From assembly GCF_009184545.1 (NCBI RefSeq), contig NZ_QJOW01000006.1, positions 62,001 through 126,000 on the forward strand: a stretch of 64,000 nt of DNA, given 5' to 3'. Source of the DNA: Halosegnis rubeus (lineage in GTDB: Archaea > Halobacteriota > Halobacteria > Halobacteriales > Haloarculaceae). Below, piece after piece: positions 1 through 8,722 of this stretch. The translations under genes and the position numbers were made by a program. Numbering within the stretch: the first letter of the stretch is position 1; every line of letters begins with the position of its first letter. The notes under the pieces were generated by a model, which ran no database searches, was not told the origin of the DNA, and worked only from the letters and a program-made list of their open reading frames with translations.

Positions 1-1
1 T

Positions 2-130
2 GATTACAAAGCTAACTACCAGCCACAATCTATCCGCCGGATGAGTAACAAGGCATATCGGAGTATCAGAAGCGAGTACGATTCCATTGAAGAATTTGTC
101 TCGAAACAGAGCGAAAAGTCGGAATCGTAA
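2..130 (+). CDS. C-terminal end of an unknown protein (truncated by window edge)
   Basis: An open frame enters from the left edge and stops at TAA 128-130, giving 42 residues that begin DYKANYQPQS and end with a Lys/Ser/Glu-rich tail. It is charged and has no recognisable motif. The start lies outside the window, so no function can be given. It is followed on the opposite strand by an integrase-like remnant, so it may belong to the boundary of the element. Confidence 0.45.
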   Translation, partial: DYKANYQPQSIRRMSNKAYRSIRSEYDSIEEFVSKQSEKSES

Positions 131-141
131 CGACGACCAGA

Positions 142-287
142 TTAGTAGTCCCCAATAGTTTGGTCGCTACCGAGGATACGCCGGTAGACGCCGTCGTCAC
201 TCGCCTCGGCTAACTCGTTCTGCCGGTCCACAGGTAGAGGCGAACTGCCTCGTCCGGAGCGATGTGTTCGAGCGTGAATTCGGGCAT
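142..287 (-). pseudogene. remnant of a tyrosine integrase N-terminus (frameshifted)
   Basis: On the minus strand an ATG at 287 opens MPEFTLEHIAPDEAVRLYL and the next frame continues DRQNELAEAS. Together these resemble the N-terminal SAM-like domain start of haloarchaeal phage/plasmid tyrosine recombinases (from memory of the family). One base separates the two frames near 229-231. After about 30 residues the similarity ends and the frame stops at 142-144. No catalytic domain follows. I infer a decayed integrase end, consistent with an old integration boundary. The assignment rests on a short match only. Confidence 0.45.
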
Positions 288-453
288 TGGTGAAATCTCC
301 GAAAGCCCTAAAGGGGTCGCACGCCGCGCGATAAGTCGGTCGTAGTCGAACCTCGTAGGAATGATGTAGGTCTACAGACGCTATACTACCGAGGCCGGTT
401 ACATATCTCCTGATAAAACCTACCGCTTACAACTATTTAATTATGGGATTTTA

Positions 454-921
454 ATGAATTATCGGTGGGAACAAGGCTCAATGGTGCCACCAAAATATAT
501 CCGCTGTCACCCTGATAGTCTCGACTTAATGAGGGATCTCGACGCGATCGGCGGTATGTACAATATCGTGAGGCCAGACCGGAAGACTGCAGACCACCAA
601 GTTCCGGTAGATAAGTTCATCAAGATGCTTCATGAACACGAGGTTCCTGAGGAGCTCTGTGTTGTCGGGCTAGAGTCCGTCCTCGCAGACGATGAGGAGA
701 CTCGCCGTGAAGTAGTTGATACCATGCGAAGCGAGAGCGATTATCTAAACGGCCTCTCGCCACTCCCCAAGGTCCAGTTCGCTGTCGAGGGAAACTTCCA
801 GAGTGTCGGGGAGTCGTTCGAACTTGAACATGATGGGGAGTTCTATCAACTTGAGACCGTTTTTGGATCGAGACTCAAACGTCGGAGCGACGGCTGGCTC
901 GTCTCACCCTACCGGGTGTGA
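454..921 (+). CDS. hypothetical protein, 155 aa
   Basis: An acidic soluble protein with no motif I recognise. An AT-rich TATA-like box (TATTTAA, 434-440) lies only about 20 nt before ATG 454. The in-frame ATG at 481 (MVPPKYIRCHP), which follows a GGTGGGA stretch, may therefore be the true start and give 146 residues. It converges on the McrC-type gene, leaving only six bases between the stops. It may be an accessory of the adjacent restriction module, but only position suggests this. Confidence 0.6.
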   Translation: MNYRWEQGSMVPPKYIRCHPDSLDLMRDLDAIGGMYNIVRPDRKTADHQVPVDKFIKMLHEHEVPEELCVVGLESVLADDEETRREVVDTMRSESDYLNGLSPLPKVQFAVEGNFQSVGESFELEHDGEFYQLETVFGSRLKRRSDGWLVSPYRV

Positions 922-927
922 CATAAG

Positions 928-2721
928 TCAAAGAAGTTTGATCGGGTTAGAAACGTCAACGATTAGTTCCGCCCCATCATCAATGAGGAAATACAGTCGT
1001 ACAGACCCATACTCGCCCTCACCGTCAGGATCGTAGATAGGAACACAGGTTGCTCTGTTCTTCGGGTAGCGAGGATTCCCACTTTCATCCTCTGCAGCCA
1101 GGTGTTCCTCGATTCGCCGCTGGGTAAATCGACCTTTGTTTGGAAGGTCGTTTTTATTAGGTCCGTGTCGTGAGAAGTTAATCGCGGCGACGACCCGGTT
1201 TGTAAATGTGCTCTCGTTGTCGATGGTGAATGGTCCATCGAGATGGGACACTCGTTGGAGGTCCGACTCAGTAGCCCCCTCAAGAGCCAGTATACGGTTC
1301 GAGTCCAAGGCTTCGAACACTCGTAGTTCCGGATGTTCTTCTGCTAAGGCATCGAAGACGTACTCTCGGACGCTCGACCGATATCGCTCACAGGTAAACT
1401 TGTCTGAGGATGTGACGACATTGACAACGCCGTCAGTTTGCTGGACCGCCATATCCATCGCCTCTAACTGAGGGCAGAGGAATGCCATCCGGTTACACCC
1501 GGTCAGATAGGCGTACGTAAACATCCGAGAGCGCGGCCCGGACTCATTAGCAGGATTCGATCCCTCCTCGTAATACTTGGAGTCTAGAATCGCAATAGGG
1601 CCGAGTGGACCATGTAGTAGATGATCGGGTTCGTGTTTCGCTCGTGGGTTTCCTTCGAACGGCTGAAGAGGATACTCTCGACTACATTTGACGCCCTCAA
1701 GGCTATCGAGACGGTCGATATTTGATTTTACGTCTTGGAGGATATCCTCGATTACCCGCTGTGAGTAATCTTCGAACAGCCCGTTCATGCTCAACGCATA
1801 GTCGACAAGCAGCTCTTCGGCGCCGCTTCCAGCCCCACCCAGTAACACCGACGAGAGGATCGAACGGGAGGCATGCAATGCCCGCTGATAGTAATGTCGT
1901 TGTCGAGGCAACATTTCGATCGTTAGCGACCGGTAGCGAGTAATATTGCGCGGCGAGTCCTTGACACCAAGCGATTCAAGCCGTTGAACCTCCCGGTGAA
2001 CCATCGACAGTAAGGTCTCAGTTCGCGGGTGAGACGTCCCTTCTCCTCGGCTCAGCATGCGGAGAAGGATTCGCCCAGCCAGTAACACGGCTTCGTTAAC
2101 CGGATTACTGTGGTCAACTTCCGTCTCGATCCATGTCGGGGCTTGTGTCGGCCCAGTCTGATCAACCAACGTCTGTTCGACGTCAACCGAGCCATAGCCC
2201 TCGAACCCCTGCCGACGGGTGATCTGCAGGTCACGAATCACGCCGTTCCGACGGACTGTCCGCATCCCTGCAACATAGTTGATCGCCAGGATACTGATGA
2301 TCTTCTCCGAAGCAGTATTGTCTGCAGTTAACTCGTCGAGTGGGATACCGTAAAATGACTGAGTTCGATCGATATCGTAGACTGTTAGCAGCATTTCGAA
2401 CGCGGCCTCCCACCCGACCTTCGGTTCGACGTGGACGCTCAACCCTGGAAGTAGCTGCACCATCCCAACGATGTCCTCCGCAGTCACGTGGAGGGCCGAC
2501 CCGACGAGACGGGCGGACAGCACTTGGAGTGCGTCGTCTTCCTCAGTCGGGTTGACGCGAAGTCGAGGTCGCTGCTTGACGAACCGGCTTCCCCGCTGTG
2601 TGAACCCTGCAGCGCGGAGTTCCTGAATTATGTCGGTCGGACAGCCCTCTACGACGAGCTTCTGCTGTTCCTGCACTGCAGCCTGAGTTTCACCGTACTC
2701 GACATGGATCGCCTCACTCAT
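928..2721 (-). CDS. mcrC: McrC-type nuclease subunit of a McrBC-like restriction system (module 1)
   Basis: 597 residues, longer than classical McrC because of an N-terminal extension of about 100 residues. The McrC body is visible: a central conserved block (GYGSVDVEQTLV, then a DHSNPVNEAVLLAGRIL helix) and a C-terminal PD-(D/E)XK core with EPDHLL, then AILDSKYY, then a helix with FTYAYL. In McrBC systems this subunit supplies DNA cleavage once the AAA+ GTPase/ATPase partner has translocated on modified DNA. ATG overlaps the stop of the upstream AAA+ gene by 4 bases (ATGA), so the two are translationally coupled. Sequence divergence from module 2 argues for a separate origin and perhaps a different target. 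Confidence 0.85.
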   Translation of the reverse strand: MSEAIHVEYGETQAAVQEQQKLVVEGCPTDIIQELRAAGFTQRGSRFVKQRPRLRVNPTEEDDALQVLSARLVGSALHVTAEDIVGMVQLLPGLSVHVEPKVGWEAAFEMLLTVYDIDRTQSFYGIPLDELTADNTASEKIISILAINYVAGMRTVRRNGVIRDLQITRRQGFEGYGSVDVEQTLVDQTGPTQAPTWIETEVDHSNPVNEAVLLAGRILLRMLSRGEGTSHPRTETLLSMVHREVQRLESLGVKDSPRNITRYRSLTIEMLPRQRHYYQRALHASRSILSSVLLGGAGSGAEELLVDYALSMNGLFEDYSQRVIEDILQDVKSNIDRLDSLEGVKCSREYPLQPFEGNPRAKHEPDHLLHGPLGPIAILDSKYYEEGSNPANESGPRSRMFTYAYLTGCNRMAFLCPQLEAMDMAVQQTDGVVNVVTSSDKFTCERYRSSVREYVFDALAEEHPELRVFEALDSNRILALEGATESDLQRVSHLDGPFTIDNESTFTNRVVAAINFSRHGPNKNDLPNKGRFTQRRIEEHLAAEDESGNPRYPKNRATCVPIYDPDGEGEYGSVRLYFLIDDGAELIVDVSNPIKLL

Positions 2722-3944
2722 ACATCTCCAATTCCCATCTCCCGCTGCTCGGCTTCGGCTTGCCGCTGAGCAAGGTCGACGGCGGGATGGAGGTTGAATT
2801 CCTCGAACTCGTCATTGAGCGTTTCGTAATGCGCTGCAATCCGGCGGATCTGCGGTAGGGAAGCCGTATTTAATAGCCGCGGCGTGATGTAGGTCGCAAA
2901 GGCTTGCCCCACAGCGTTCGCCTCGTCTCCATTGTATTGGCCACCGTCACCACAGGCCTCCTGTAAGAACTGGGTCACGTCCTGGTAGTGCATCGGTCCC
3001 ATCTCCATGATGCCCCCATCTGCACTTGTGGTGGTGCCACTGTTGATGCCCTGATGGTGTTCTTCAAACAACTTAATGAGTTCATCTGTGTTGATTGCGA
3101 CGCCAGTTCCGATACCACCTACCCATCGGTTGAAGAGTTCCTTCCGATCCTCATCGTCGTAACGACTCAGCTCAATCATCGCGAACCGCCGGGTGATCGC
3201 ATTGTCAAGTTCGTTGACCGTTCGATCGGACATGTTCATCGTACAGATCAGCTTCACCTCATCCGTCAAGGTGAGCTCCTCGCCCCTTTTATTCCGGAAA
3301 ATGACCTGCTCATCGTCTTCGATTGCCGTGTACAACGGACCGAATACCTGAGAGATATCCGCACGGGTTATCTCGTCAATGATGACTCCCCAGTTATCTT
3401 TGTACTTCCGGGCCTTCTCAATCCCTTCAGACACACATCCGGATCGACGGTGGTAGCTAATCTCCCCGCCGTCAACTTCTGGTTGGATACTCCCCGTGAT
3501 GTCGCCGGGTGTCCAAGCTGGCGTCGCCGTGTGAATCGAGTAGTCAATACAGGTTTCCAGCGCAAGTTGCTTCGCGAAATAGGTCTTACCGGTTCCCGTA
3601 GGGCCATACAGAACGACAGGCTTCCCCAGTGCAATAGCAGTTCGAGCGTTTTTTAGAACGTTGTCCGGGACTAGAATATCCGCTAACTGTTTGTTACGCT
3701 GCGCGACTGTTTGTTTGACATCAAGTGGCGCGTCTTCGTTGGTGAGGATACTCTCACGTATCGACTGATTCGACCCCCGGAAGTTCCGATCGATCTGCTC
3801 TTCTTCGACGAGATAGCGAATAGCGTCTGGATCGTTGGTTTGTTGAAGGAACTCCTGGCCCTGGTTCTCATTATTCAGGATCCATTGAGAGAACTCCCTC
3901 GCTTCCTCCTCAGTGTAGTCAGTAAAGGCCCCTTCGTGACTCAT
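2718..3944 (-). CDS. mcrB: McrB-type AAA+ motor (module 1)
   Basis: A 408-residue AAA+ (AAA_5/dynein-related) ATPase. Seen: Walker A GPTGTGKT (about 114-121), Walker B VIIDEITRADIS (DE about 190-191), sensor TMNMSDR (N about 237) and arginine-finger region ITRRF (about 252-254). The short N-terminal region of about 90 residues has no obvious DNA-recognition domain. I chose ATG 3944 (MSHEGAFTDY) because upstream sequence up to 4031 is AT-rich promoter DNA. It is the first gene of an operon with the McrC-type nuclease and diverges from the ATPase-like gene at 4069. Similar MoxR-like motors exist, but the McrC partner supports McrB. Confidence 0.85.
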   Translation of the reverse strand: MSHEGAFTDYTEEEAREFSQWILNNENQGQEFLQQTNDPDAIRYLVEEEQIDRNFRGSNQSIRESILTNEDAPLDVKQTVAQRNKQLADILVPDNVLKNARTAIALGKPVVLYGPTGTGKTYFAKQLALETCIDYSIHTATPAWTPGDITGSIQPEVDGGEISYHRRSGCVSEGIEKARKYKDNWGVIIDEITRADISQVFGPLYTAIEDDEQVIFRNKRGEELTLTDEVKLICTMNMSDRTVNELDNAITRRFAMIELSRYDDEDRKELFNRWVGGIGTGVAINTDELIKLFEEHHQGINSGTTTSADGGIMEMGPMHYQDVTQFLQEACGDGGQYNGDEANAVGQAFATYITPRLLNTASLPQIRRIAAHYETLNDEFEEFNLHPAVDLAQRQAEAEQREMGIGDV

Positions 3945-4068
3945 TATCCCATCAAAATAACCGACACGATAAATAAATATGTGGAGATACGTGGATGGTT
4001 CGACACTGTATACGGAGAAAAATAACAGCATCTATATGTGCCTATACCGTCAATAATCAGTATCCGAG
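3945..4068. promoter_or_regulatory. divergent promoter region
   Basis: AT-rich spacer between two divergent defence operons. For the minus gene, a TATTTATTTAT run (about 3968-3980 on the plus strand as ATAAATAAATAT) lies about 30 nt upstream of ATG 3944. For the plus gene, TATAT at 4033-4037 lies about 32-36 nt before ATG 4069. Both distances fit near-leaderless archaeal transcripts. Confidence 0.55.
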
Positions 4069-5913
4069 ATGCCTATTGACCCCGCGACATACACTAGCGG
4101 GCACCATCTAATCCAGCAACTGGAATCACACAACCCCTGGTGGCGCTTCGATGGGGAGTTCGATCCAGCTGGTGGTGTCGATGCTCAACGTCAAGCCTAT
4201 CGCAATGCAGTAGAAGTTCTTGCCGCCGATGACAAGCGGTTCCTCGTCGTTGGAGGCGTGACCAGCACAGAAACCGCGGGAGTTCTTGAACAGCTTATCG
4301 GGACAGTGCTCCAGCAAGGGTTTCAGGAGCAGTATATCCAGGATGCTGAGCTCCGGGCACAGGCCAGCGAACTCATCGTTCCGCCCGAAAACGTTCTCTA
4401 TCTCCCACTCCGGGCATCACCGCTTTATCAGGTCCAACCAACGACTGGGCTCCACGGAGTCATTGATCACTTTCAGACCCATGTGGTGACATCAGACCAG
4501 CGGCAGTTCCTCTTCCTCGAAGGGTTCCATGAGCTACGGCGGCCCAGTCGGCGGGGCGACGACGCCGAATCTAATTGGCTAGATGTACTAGCCAAGATCA
4601 TAGACGAGACAAATAACGTGACGGTCGTTCTCTCAGTGCCGTCTTCGACGTTCGCCGACGATCAGCTCATCAATCACCCGAAATTCGACACAAGAACAGA
4701 CGACTGGGGGCTCCAGTCAGTCGATCATCTTGGATTCGAAGAGTATCTGCGACTTAGATATCGACGCCTCAACGTGGCGCCACTTGAGCAGCGGTTCGCT
4801 CCCCAGGGCGCGCGACGGTCCTTCCGAGCTGCCGTTCGAAATGGAGAGGTGGCTACCTTCGCAGAGCACGTTCGAACAGCTGAGGGCGAGAGAGTTCTGG
4901 AGCCATCTACGCTCCGCCGAGAGCTCACGACCTACGCCGTCGCTGGGGGGCGGCTCACCGCGACGCTTGACCGTGATGGCGTCGATCTTAGCGACGACAG
5001 ATTCGAGCAGCTACTTCGAAACAGAGGGAATCGCCCGCTTCGAGAGTTCCAAGCGGACCTCGTCGAGGAGCTCAGGGACGAGGTGACCAGCGTGGCGGAC
5101 CGGCTCTACGGACTCAAGGACTCACCTGGTCCGATCCGACTGGCGGCCGTCGTTGCGAACGATCGGCCGACTAAGCCAGTTGACTTCGACGATATCTGTA
5201 CTGTTCTCGATGTCGACCGGCGAACCCTCAGAGAACAGTACCTCCACGTGCTTGAGGAACTGAGCCTGGTCGGCGGGGTTTCGGCGTACGCGAACAAGCG
5301 GCCACGGTCAATCAGTCTCTATCACCGCGACCCGAGCGTCCCCGCCGCATTCGGCGAGTTTGACCTCAGAGATGCGTTGCGTCAGGAGCCGGAGCTCGCT
5401 CCCGACCTCTGGAGCGCGATGGCCTACGATCATACGGTTCGACTCTCCGAAGCGGTGAACGATCCATGGGACCCCAAACGAGGCGTGGTGAAACACTGGT
5501 CAGCGGATGATGGTGTCGTCGACTTCGTGCTGAAAGTTGACGGTCGGCCCGTCCCGGTGGTGCTCTCGCTGGATCACACACTCACGGAGTTCGAACGTAG
5601 GTCCGGAACGGATACGTACGATTCGCTCGTTTCCTTCCTCCGGCGGACGGGTGGATTGGAGGACGAAGACTCGCTTACAAAACGGCACTACGCTGCGGTC
5701 CCCGACCCCGTCGCCGAGCAACGAGAGGCAGTCGTTGACGACGAGAGCTACTTTGGGACGCGCCGAGGGGACGTTGCCGTCGACGGGAGCGCTCCCTTTG
5801 GTATCGTGGTCACGAACGCGCGAGAGGCAACCAACGACGGCGTAGTCATCGACCGCAGCGGACCGTTGCCGATTCTCCAAATCCCCCTCTGGACGTATCT
5901 TCGCCTGGCGTAG
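4069..5913 (+). CDS. AAA_14/DUF4143-like ATPase-like protein with degenerate P-loop
   Basis: 614 residues. The architecture suggests an archaeal-type ATPase: a first strand FLVVGGVTSTETA where the P-loop would be, but without the GKT of Walker A; a Walker B-like strand RQFLFLEGFHELRR (about 145-158); a sensor-like strand NVTVVLSVPSSTF; and a winged-helix-like region near 365-410 (VDFDDICTVLDVDRRTLREQYLHVLEEL). The C-terminal 200 residues resemble a restriction-like or DUF4143-like module. The missing Lys/Thr suggests ATP hydrolysis is lost or unusual. It heads the cluster with the DUF1156 methyltransferase, 84 nt upstream of it, so I infer a structural or regulatory part in that system. Family assignment is tentative. 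Confidence 0.55.
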   Translation: MPIDPATYTSGHHLIQQLESHNPWWRFDGEFDPAGGVDAQRQAYRNAVEVLAADDKRFLVVGGVTSTETAGVLEQLIGTVLQQGFQEQYIQDAELRAQASELIVPPENVLYLPLRASPLYQVQPTTGLHGVIDHFQTHVVTSDQRQFLFLEGFHELRRPSRRGDDAESNWLDVLAKIIDETNNVTVVLSVPSSTFADDQLINHPKFDTRTDDWGLQSVDHLGFEEYLRLRYRRLNVAPLEQRFAPQGARRSFRAAVRNGEVATFAEHVRTAEGERVLEPSTLRRELTTYAVAGGRLTATLDRDGVDLSDDRFEQLLRNRGNRPLREFQADLVEELRDEVTSVADRLYGLKDSPGPIRLAAVVANDRPTKPVDFDDICTVLDVDRRTLREQYLHVLEELSLVGGVSAYANKRPRSISLYHRDPSVPAAFGEFDLRDALRQEPELAPDLWSAMAYDHTVRLSEAVNDPWDPKRGVVKHWSADDGVVDFVLKVDGRPVPVVLSLDHTLTEFERRSGTDTYDSLVSFLRRTGGLEDEDSLTKRHYAAVPDPVAEQREAVVDDESYFGTRRGDVAVDGSAPFGIVVTNAREATNDGVVIDRSGPLPILQIPLWTYLRLA

Positions 5914-5961
5914 ATGCTAAATGATGCGGGCTCGGCTGCGGCACATTCTACGAGTCGGGTG

Positions 5962-5967
5962 TTTTAT
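5962..5967 (+). promoter_or_regulatory. TATA-like box for the methyltransferase
   Basis: TTTTAT lies 30-36 nt before ATG 5998 in an otherwise GC-rich spacer. The distance suggests a transcript with almost no leader. Confidence 0.4.
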
Positions 5968-5997
5968 CCCAGAGAGCAAACACTCTATTGATAGTAA

Positions 5998-8649
5998 ATG
6001 TCTCGGAATCCACGGAGCGACCAGTCAGGCGACCGAACCGAACTCCCCATCGAACGGGGGTTCCCGATCGAGCGCGTGAATGAGATTGCAGAGAAGGAGT
6101 CGCGGGCCAAGCAGCACTACCGCCCGGTCTACACGATGCACAAGTGGTGGGCACGGCGACCGGGCTGTCTATTCCGGGCAATCTCACTGTACTCACTGCT
6201 CGACGACGAGACCGATGAGTCGGAAGTTTCAGTGTACGAACCTGGTGAGAACCAGAGCCTCGGGGCTAACGGTATCGATGAAGCGGACCTGCTGCGTGCA
6301 GTCTCAGATGTGGACATGGAGGACCCCGAGTCGCTCTGGGAGTTCTACCCCAAAGATGTCCGCATCAAGGACAAGAAAGTCTTGGACCCGTTTATGGGTG
6401 GCGGGACCTCGCTTGTTGAGGCATCGCGCTTCGGCGCCGAAACAGTGGGATACGATCTGAACCCAGTGGCCTGGTTCGTCAGCAAAAAGGAGTTGGAGGC
6501 TGGCCAAACTGATCCTGAGGAACTCGAAGAAGCGTTTGAGCGGGTGAAGGAGGATGTCGCCGAGGAGCTCCTCCAATACTACCGGACGCCCTGTCCCAAT
6601 GGGGACCACGAGGCGGACGTGATGTACAACTTCTGGGTGAAGGAACTGGACTGCGTCTCCTGTGGACATACTGTTCCGTTGTTCAATGACTACCGGGTAG
6701 CGAAGGAGCGATATGTCGACGATCCGGGGTACAACGTACTCTGTCCTGATTGTGATGCCGTCACGAGGACCGACGACTGGCAGAGTGAGAGCAGGTGCGG
6801 TGAATGCGACCACGAGTTCGTCCCGAAGGAGGGGAATGTCAGTCGTGGCGGATACTATAATTGTCCCGAGTGCGGGCAAAAGGAATCGATCACAGATGCG
6901 ATCGCGGAGCAGGGTAAAGCAAACACCCGACAGTACGCACTAGAATACTACTGTCCAGACTGTGATCAAAGCGGACGAAATAAAAGCGAGACGAAGGGAT
7001 ACAAGCAAGTAGAACCTGAAGATAAGAATCTTTTCGAGAAAGCAAAGCGGGAGTGGGAGACTAGGACGGATTTGCACGAGTACGTTCCGAGTGAAAAAAT
7101 CCCAGCTGGTCATATGACCTCTAAGCGGAACCCGGTGTTTGACCATGGATATGAAAATTGGGTAGATATGTTCAACGAGCGCCAGTTGCTTTGTTTGGCG
7201 AAACTGCTTGAATCTATTGAGAAGATCCCAGATCAGCATACGAAGGAATATCTTTTGCTTACATTCTCTGAGGTGCTAAATTTCAACAACATGATGGTTC
7301 CTTATCAAGCAGCAAGGAACCACACGACGAACTTGTTCAAATCGAATTCATTCGATCCTCCACAAGCGTCGTCCGAAGGCAATTTGTGGGGGACTGAGTA
7401 CGGGATTGGTCGATTCAAAAGTACATTTGAAATGGTGCTTAATGGAGTCAAGTATGCCCAAGCTCCGACAGATCGTTACTTCGATGAGTCAGGGAATAAG
7501 GCTGAGACAGGAGAATTCTCTCAGCCGATCGGGGATAACTCGTCTGTTTATCAGGGGGATATGCGACAAATAGATGCAGAAGACGAATATGATGCAGTGA
7601 TCACCGATCCGCCGTACTATGACAATATTATTTATTCTGAGCTTGCCGATTATTTCTACGTCTGGCAGAAAGTTCTCCTGGAAGACGTATATCCTGGGTT
7701 TGACCAAGCCAAGACGCCTCGTGCTGAATCAATCGTTACGAACCCGTATCTGAATAAATCCGCCGCAGACTTTGAGCGCGAGATGGCACAAGCTTTGGAG
7801 GTAATCCATCACGCGCTAAAAGATGACGGATTTCTATCGTTTACCTACCATCACAGCGATCAAGAATCTTGGGGAGAACTGCTCGAATCTCTCTGTAATA
7901 CTGGATTTGAGGTTACTGCGACATATCCGATAAATTCGGACATGATGAAGTTCATCGGCGGTGAGTCGGTCTCCTTCGACATCGTTATTGTCGCCAGACC
8001 CACCGACGAGCGCCAGCCGATCGCCTGGAATGCCCTACGGCGCCGGATTGTCCGTACCGCCAAGGAGACCCGAGCGGTGCTTGAAGAGAACCGCGAGCTG
8101 AAAGGCGGCGACATCGGCGTCATTGAGATGGGCAAGTGCTTCCAGGAGTACTCGAAACACCACGGGGAAGTCCGTCGCGGACAGGACATCATGACCGCAA
8201 AAGAGGTTGTCCAGAAGATCTACGGCATTATCCAGGACAACACCCGTGGCGAGCAGGCGATCTACCTTGACCTGCTGGAGGAGTACAATCCTAACTACGA
8301 CGACTTGAACAAACATCTGCGCCACTCCGACGCCTCCGAAGACCAACTCAAGCAGATGGAACTCGTCGAGATGGATGGTGGCACGTTCTCGCTGCTGGAC
8401 TGGCGTGACGAAGGCCGGCAAGCCTACGTCCAAGATAAGGTCCAGGAGGGCGACGCCACGCCGCTGGACAAGGCACACTTCCTGCGCTACCGCTTCGAGG
8501 AAGGTAAGGCCACGTCCGAGTATCTCGAACGTTGGAGCGACGACGACCTCTCGGACGTCTGTGAGGGACTGGCGACAGCCACAGGCGACGAGACGTACCT
8601 GCGGATGATCGGCGTCGACATCTCTCTCGACGAGTATCTGGATCAGTAA
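5998..8649 (+). CDS. DUF1156-type adenine-specific DNA methyltransferase
   Basis: 883 residues. The N-terminus has the DUF1156 signature: PIERVNEIAEKESRAK followed by MHKWWARRP (about 23-55). SAM motif I is LDPFMGGGT (about 129-137), and the catalytic motif IV is DPPYYDN (about 537-543). Between them are several CxxC zinc-binding pairs (about 195-315) that probably read the target or bridge subunits. DPPY predicts N6-adenine (or N4-cytosine) methylation. The gene belongs with the ATPase-like gene before it and the SNF2 helicase after it. DUF1156 methylases with helicases and ATPases are predicted phage-defence systems related in logic to DISARM. Base composition drops in the middle (about 6900-7950), with codons such as AGA, AAA and ATA, unlike both ends, which suggests mosaic recombination. 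Confidence 0.85.
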   Translation: MSRNPRSDQSGDRTELPIERGFPIERVNEIAEKESRAKQHYRPVYTMHKWWARRPGCLFRAISLYSLLDDETDESEVSVYEPGENQSLGANGIDEADLLRAVSDVDMEDPESLWEFYPKDVRIKDKKVLDPFMGGGTSLVEASRFGAETVGYDLNPVAWFVSKKELEAGQTDPEELEEAFERVKEDVAEELLQYYRTPCPNGDHEADVMYNFWVKELDCVSCGHTVPLFNDYRVAKERYVDDPGYNVLCPDCDAVTRTDDWQSESRCGECDHEFVPKEGNVSRGGYYNCPECGQKESITDAIAEQGKANTRQYALEYYCPDCDQSGRNKSETKGYKQVEPEDKNLFEKAKREWETRTDLHEYVPSEKIPAGHMTSKRNPVFDHGYENWVDMFNERQLLCLAKLLESIEKIPDQHTKEYLLLTFSEVLNFNNMMVPYQAARNHTTNLFKSNSFDPPQASSEGNLWGTEYGIGRFKSTFEMVLNGVKYAQAPTDRYFDESGNKAETGEFSQPIGDNSSVYQGDMRQIDAEDEYDAVITDPPYYDNIIYSELADYFYVWQKVLLEDVYPGFDQAKTPRAESIVTNPYLNKSAADFEREMAQALEVIHHALKDDGFLSFTYHHSDQESWGELLESLCNTGFEVTATYPINSDMMKFIGGESVSFDIVIVARPTDERQPIAWNALRRRIVRTAKETRAVLEENRELKGGDIGVIEMGKCFQEYSKHHGEVRRGQDIMTAKEVVQKIYGIIQDNTRGEQAIYLDLLEEYNPNYDDLNKHLRHSDASEDQLKQMELVEMDGGTFSLLDWRDEGRQAYVQDKVQEGDATPLDKAHFLRYRFEEGKATSEYLERWSDDDLSDVCEGLATATGDETYLRMIGVDISLDEYLDQ

Positions 8650-8722
8650 ACGACCGCCGACACTTCCTCGCTGTACAATCTGTCTACATAACGTATTTCC
8701 CGGCCACCTCCGTCTAACGCGT

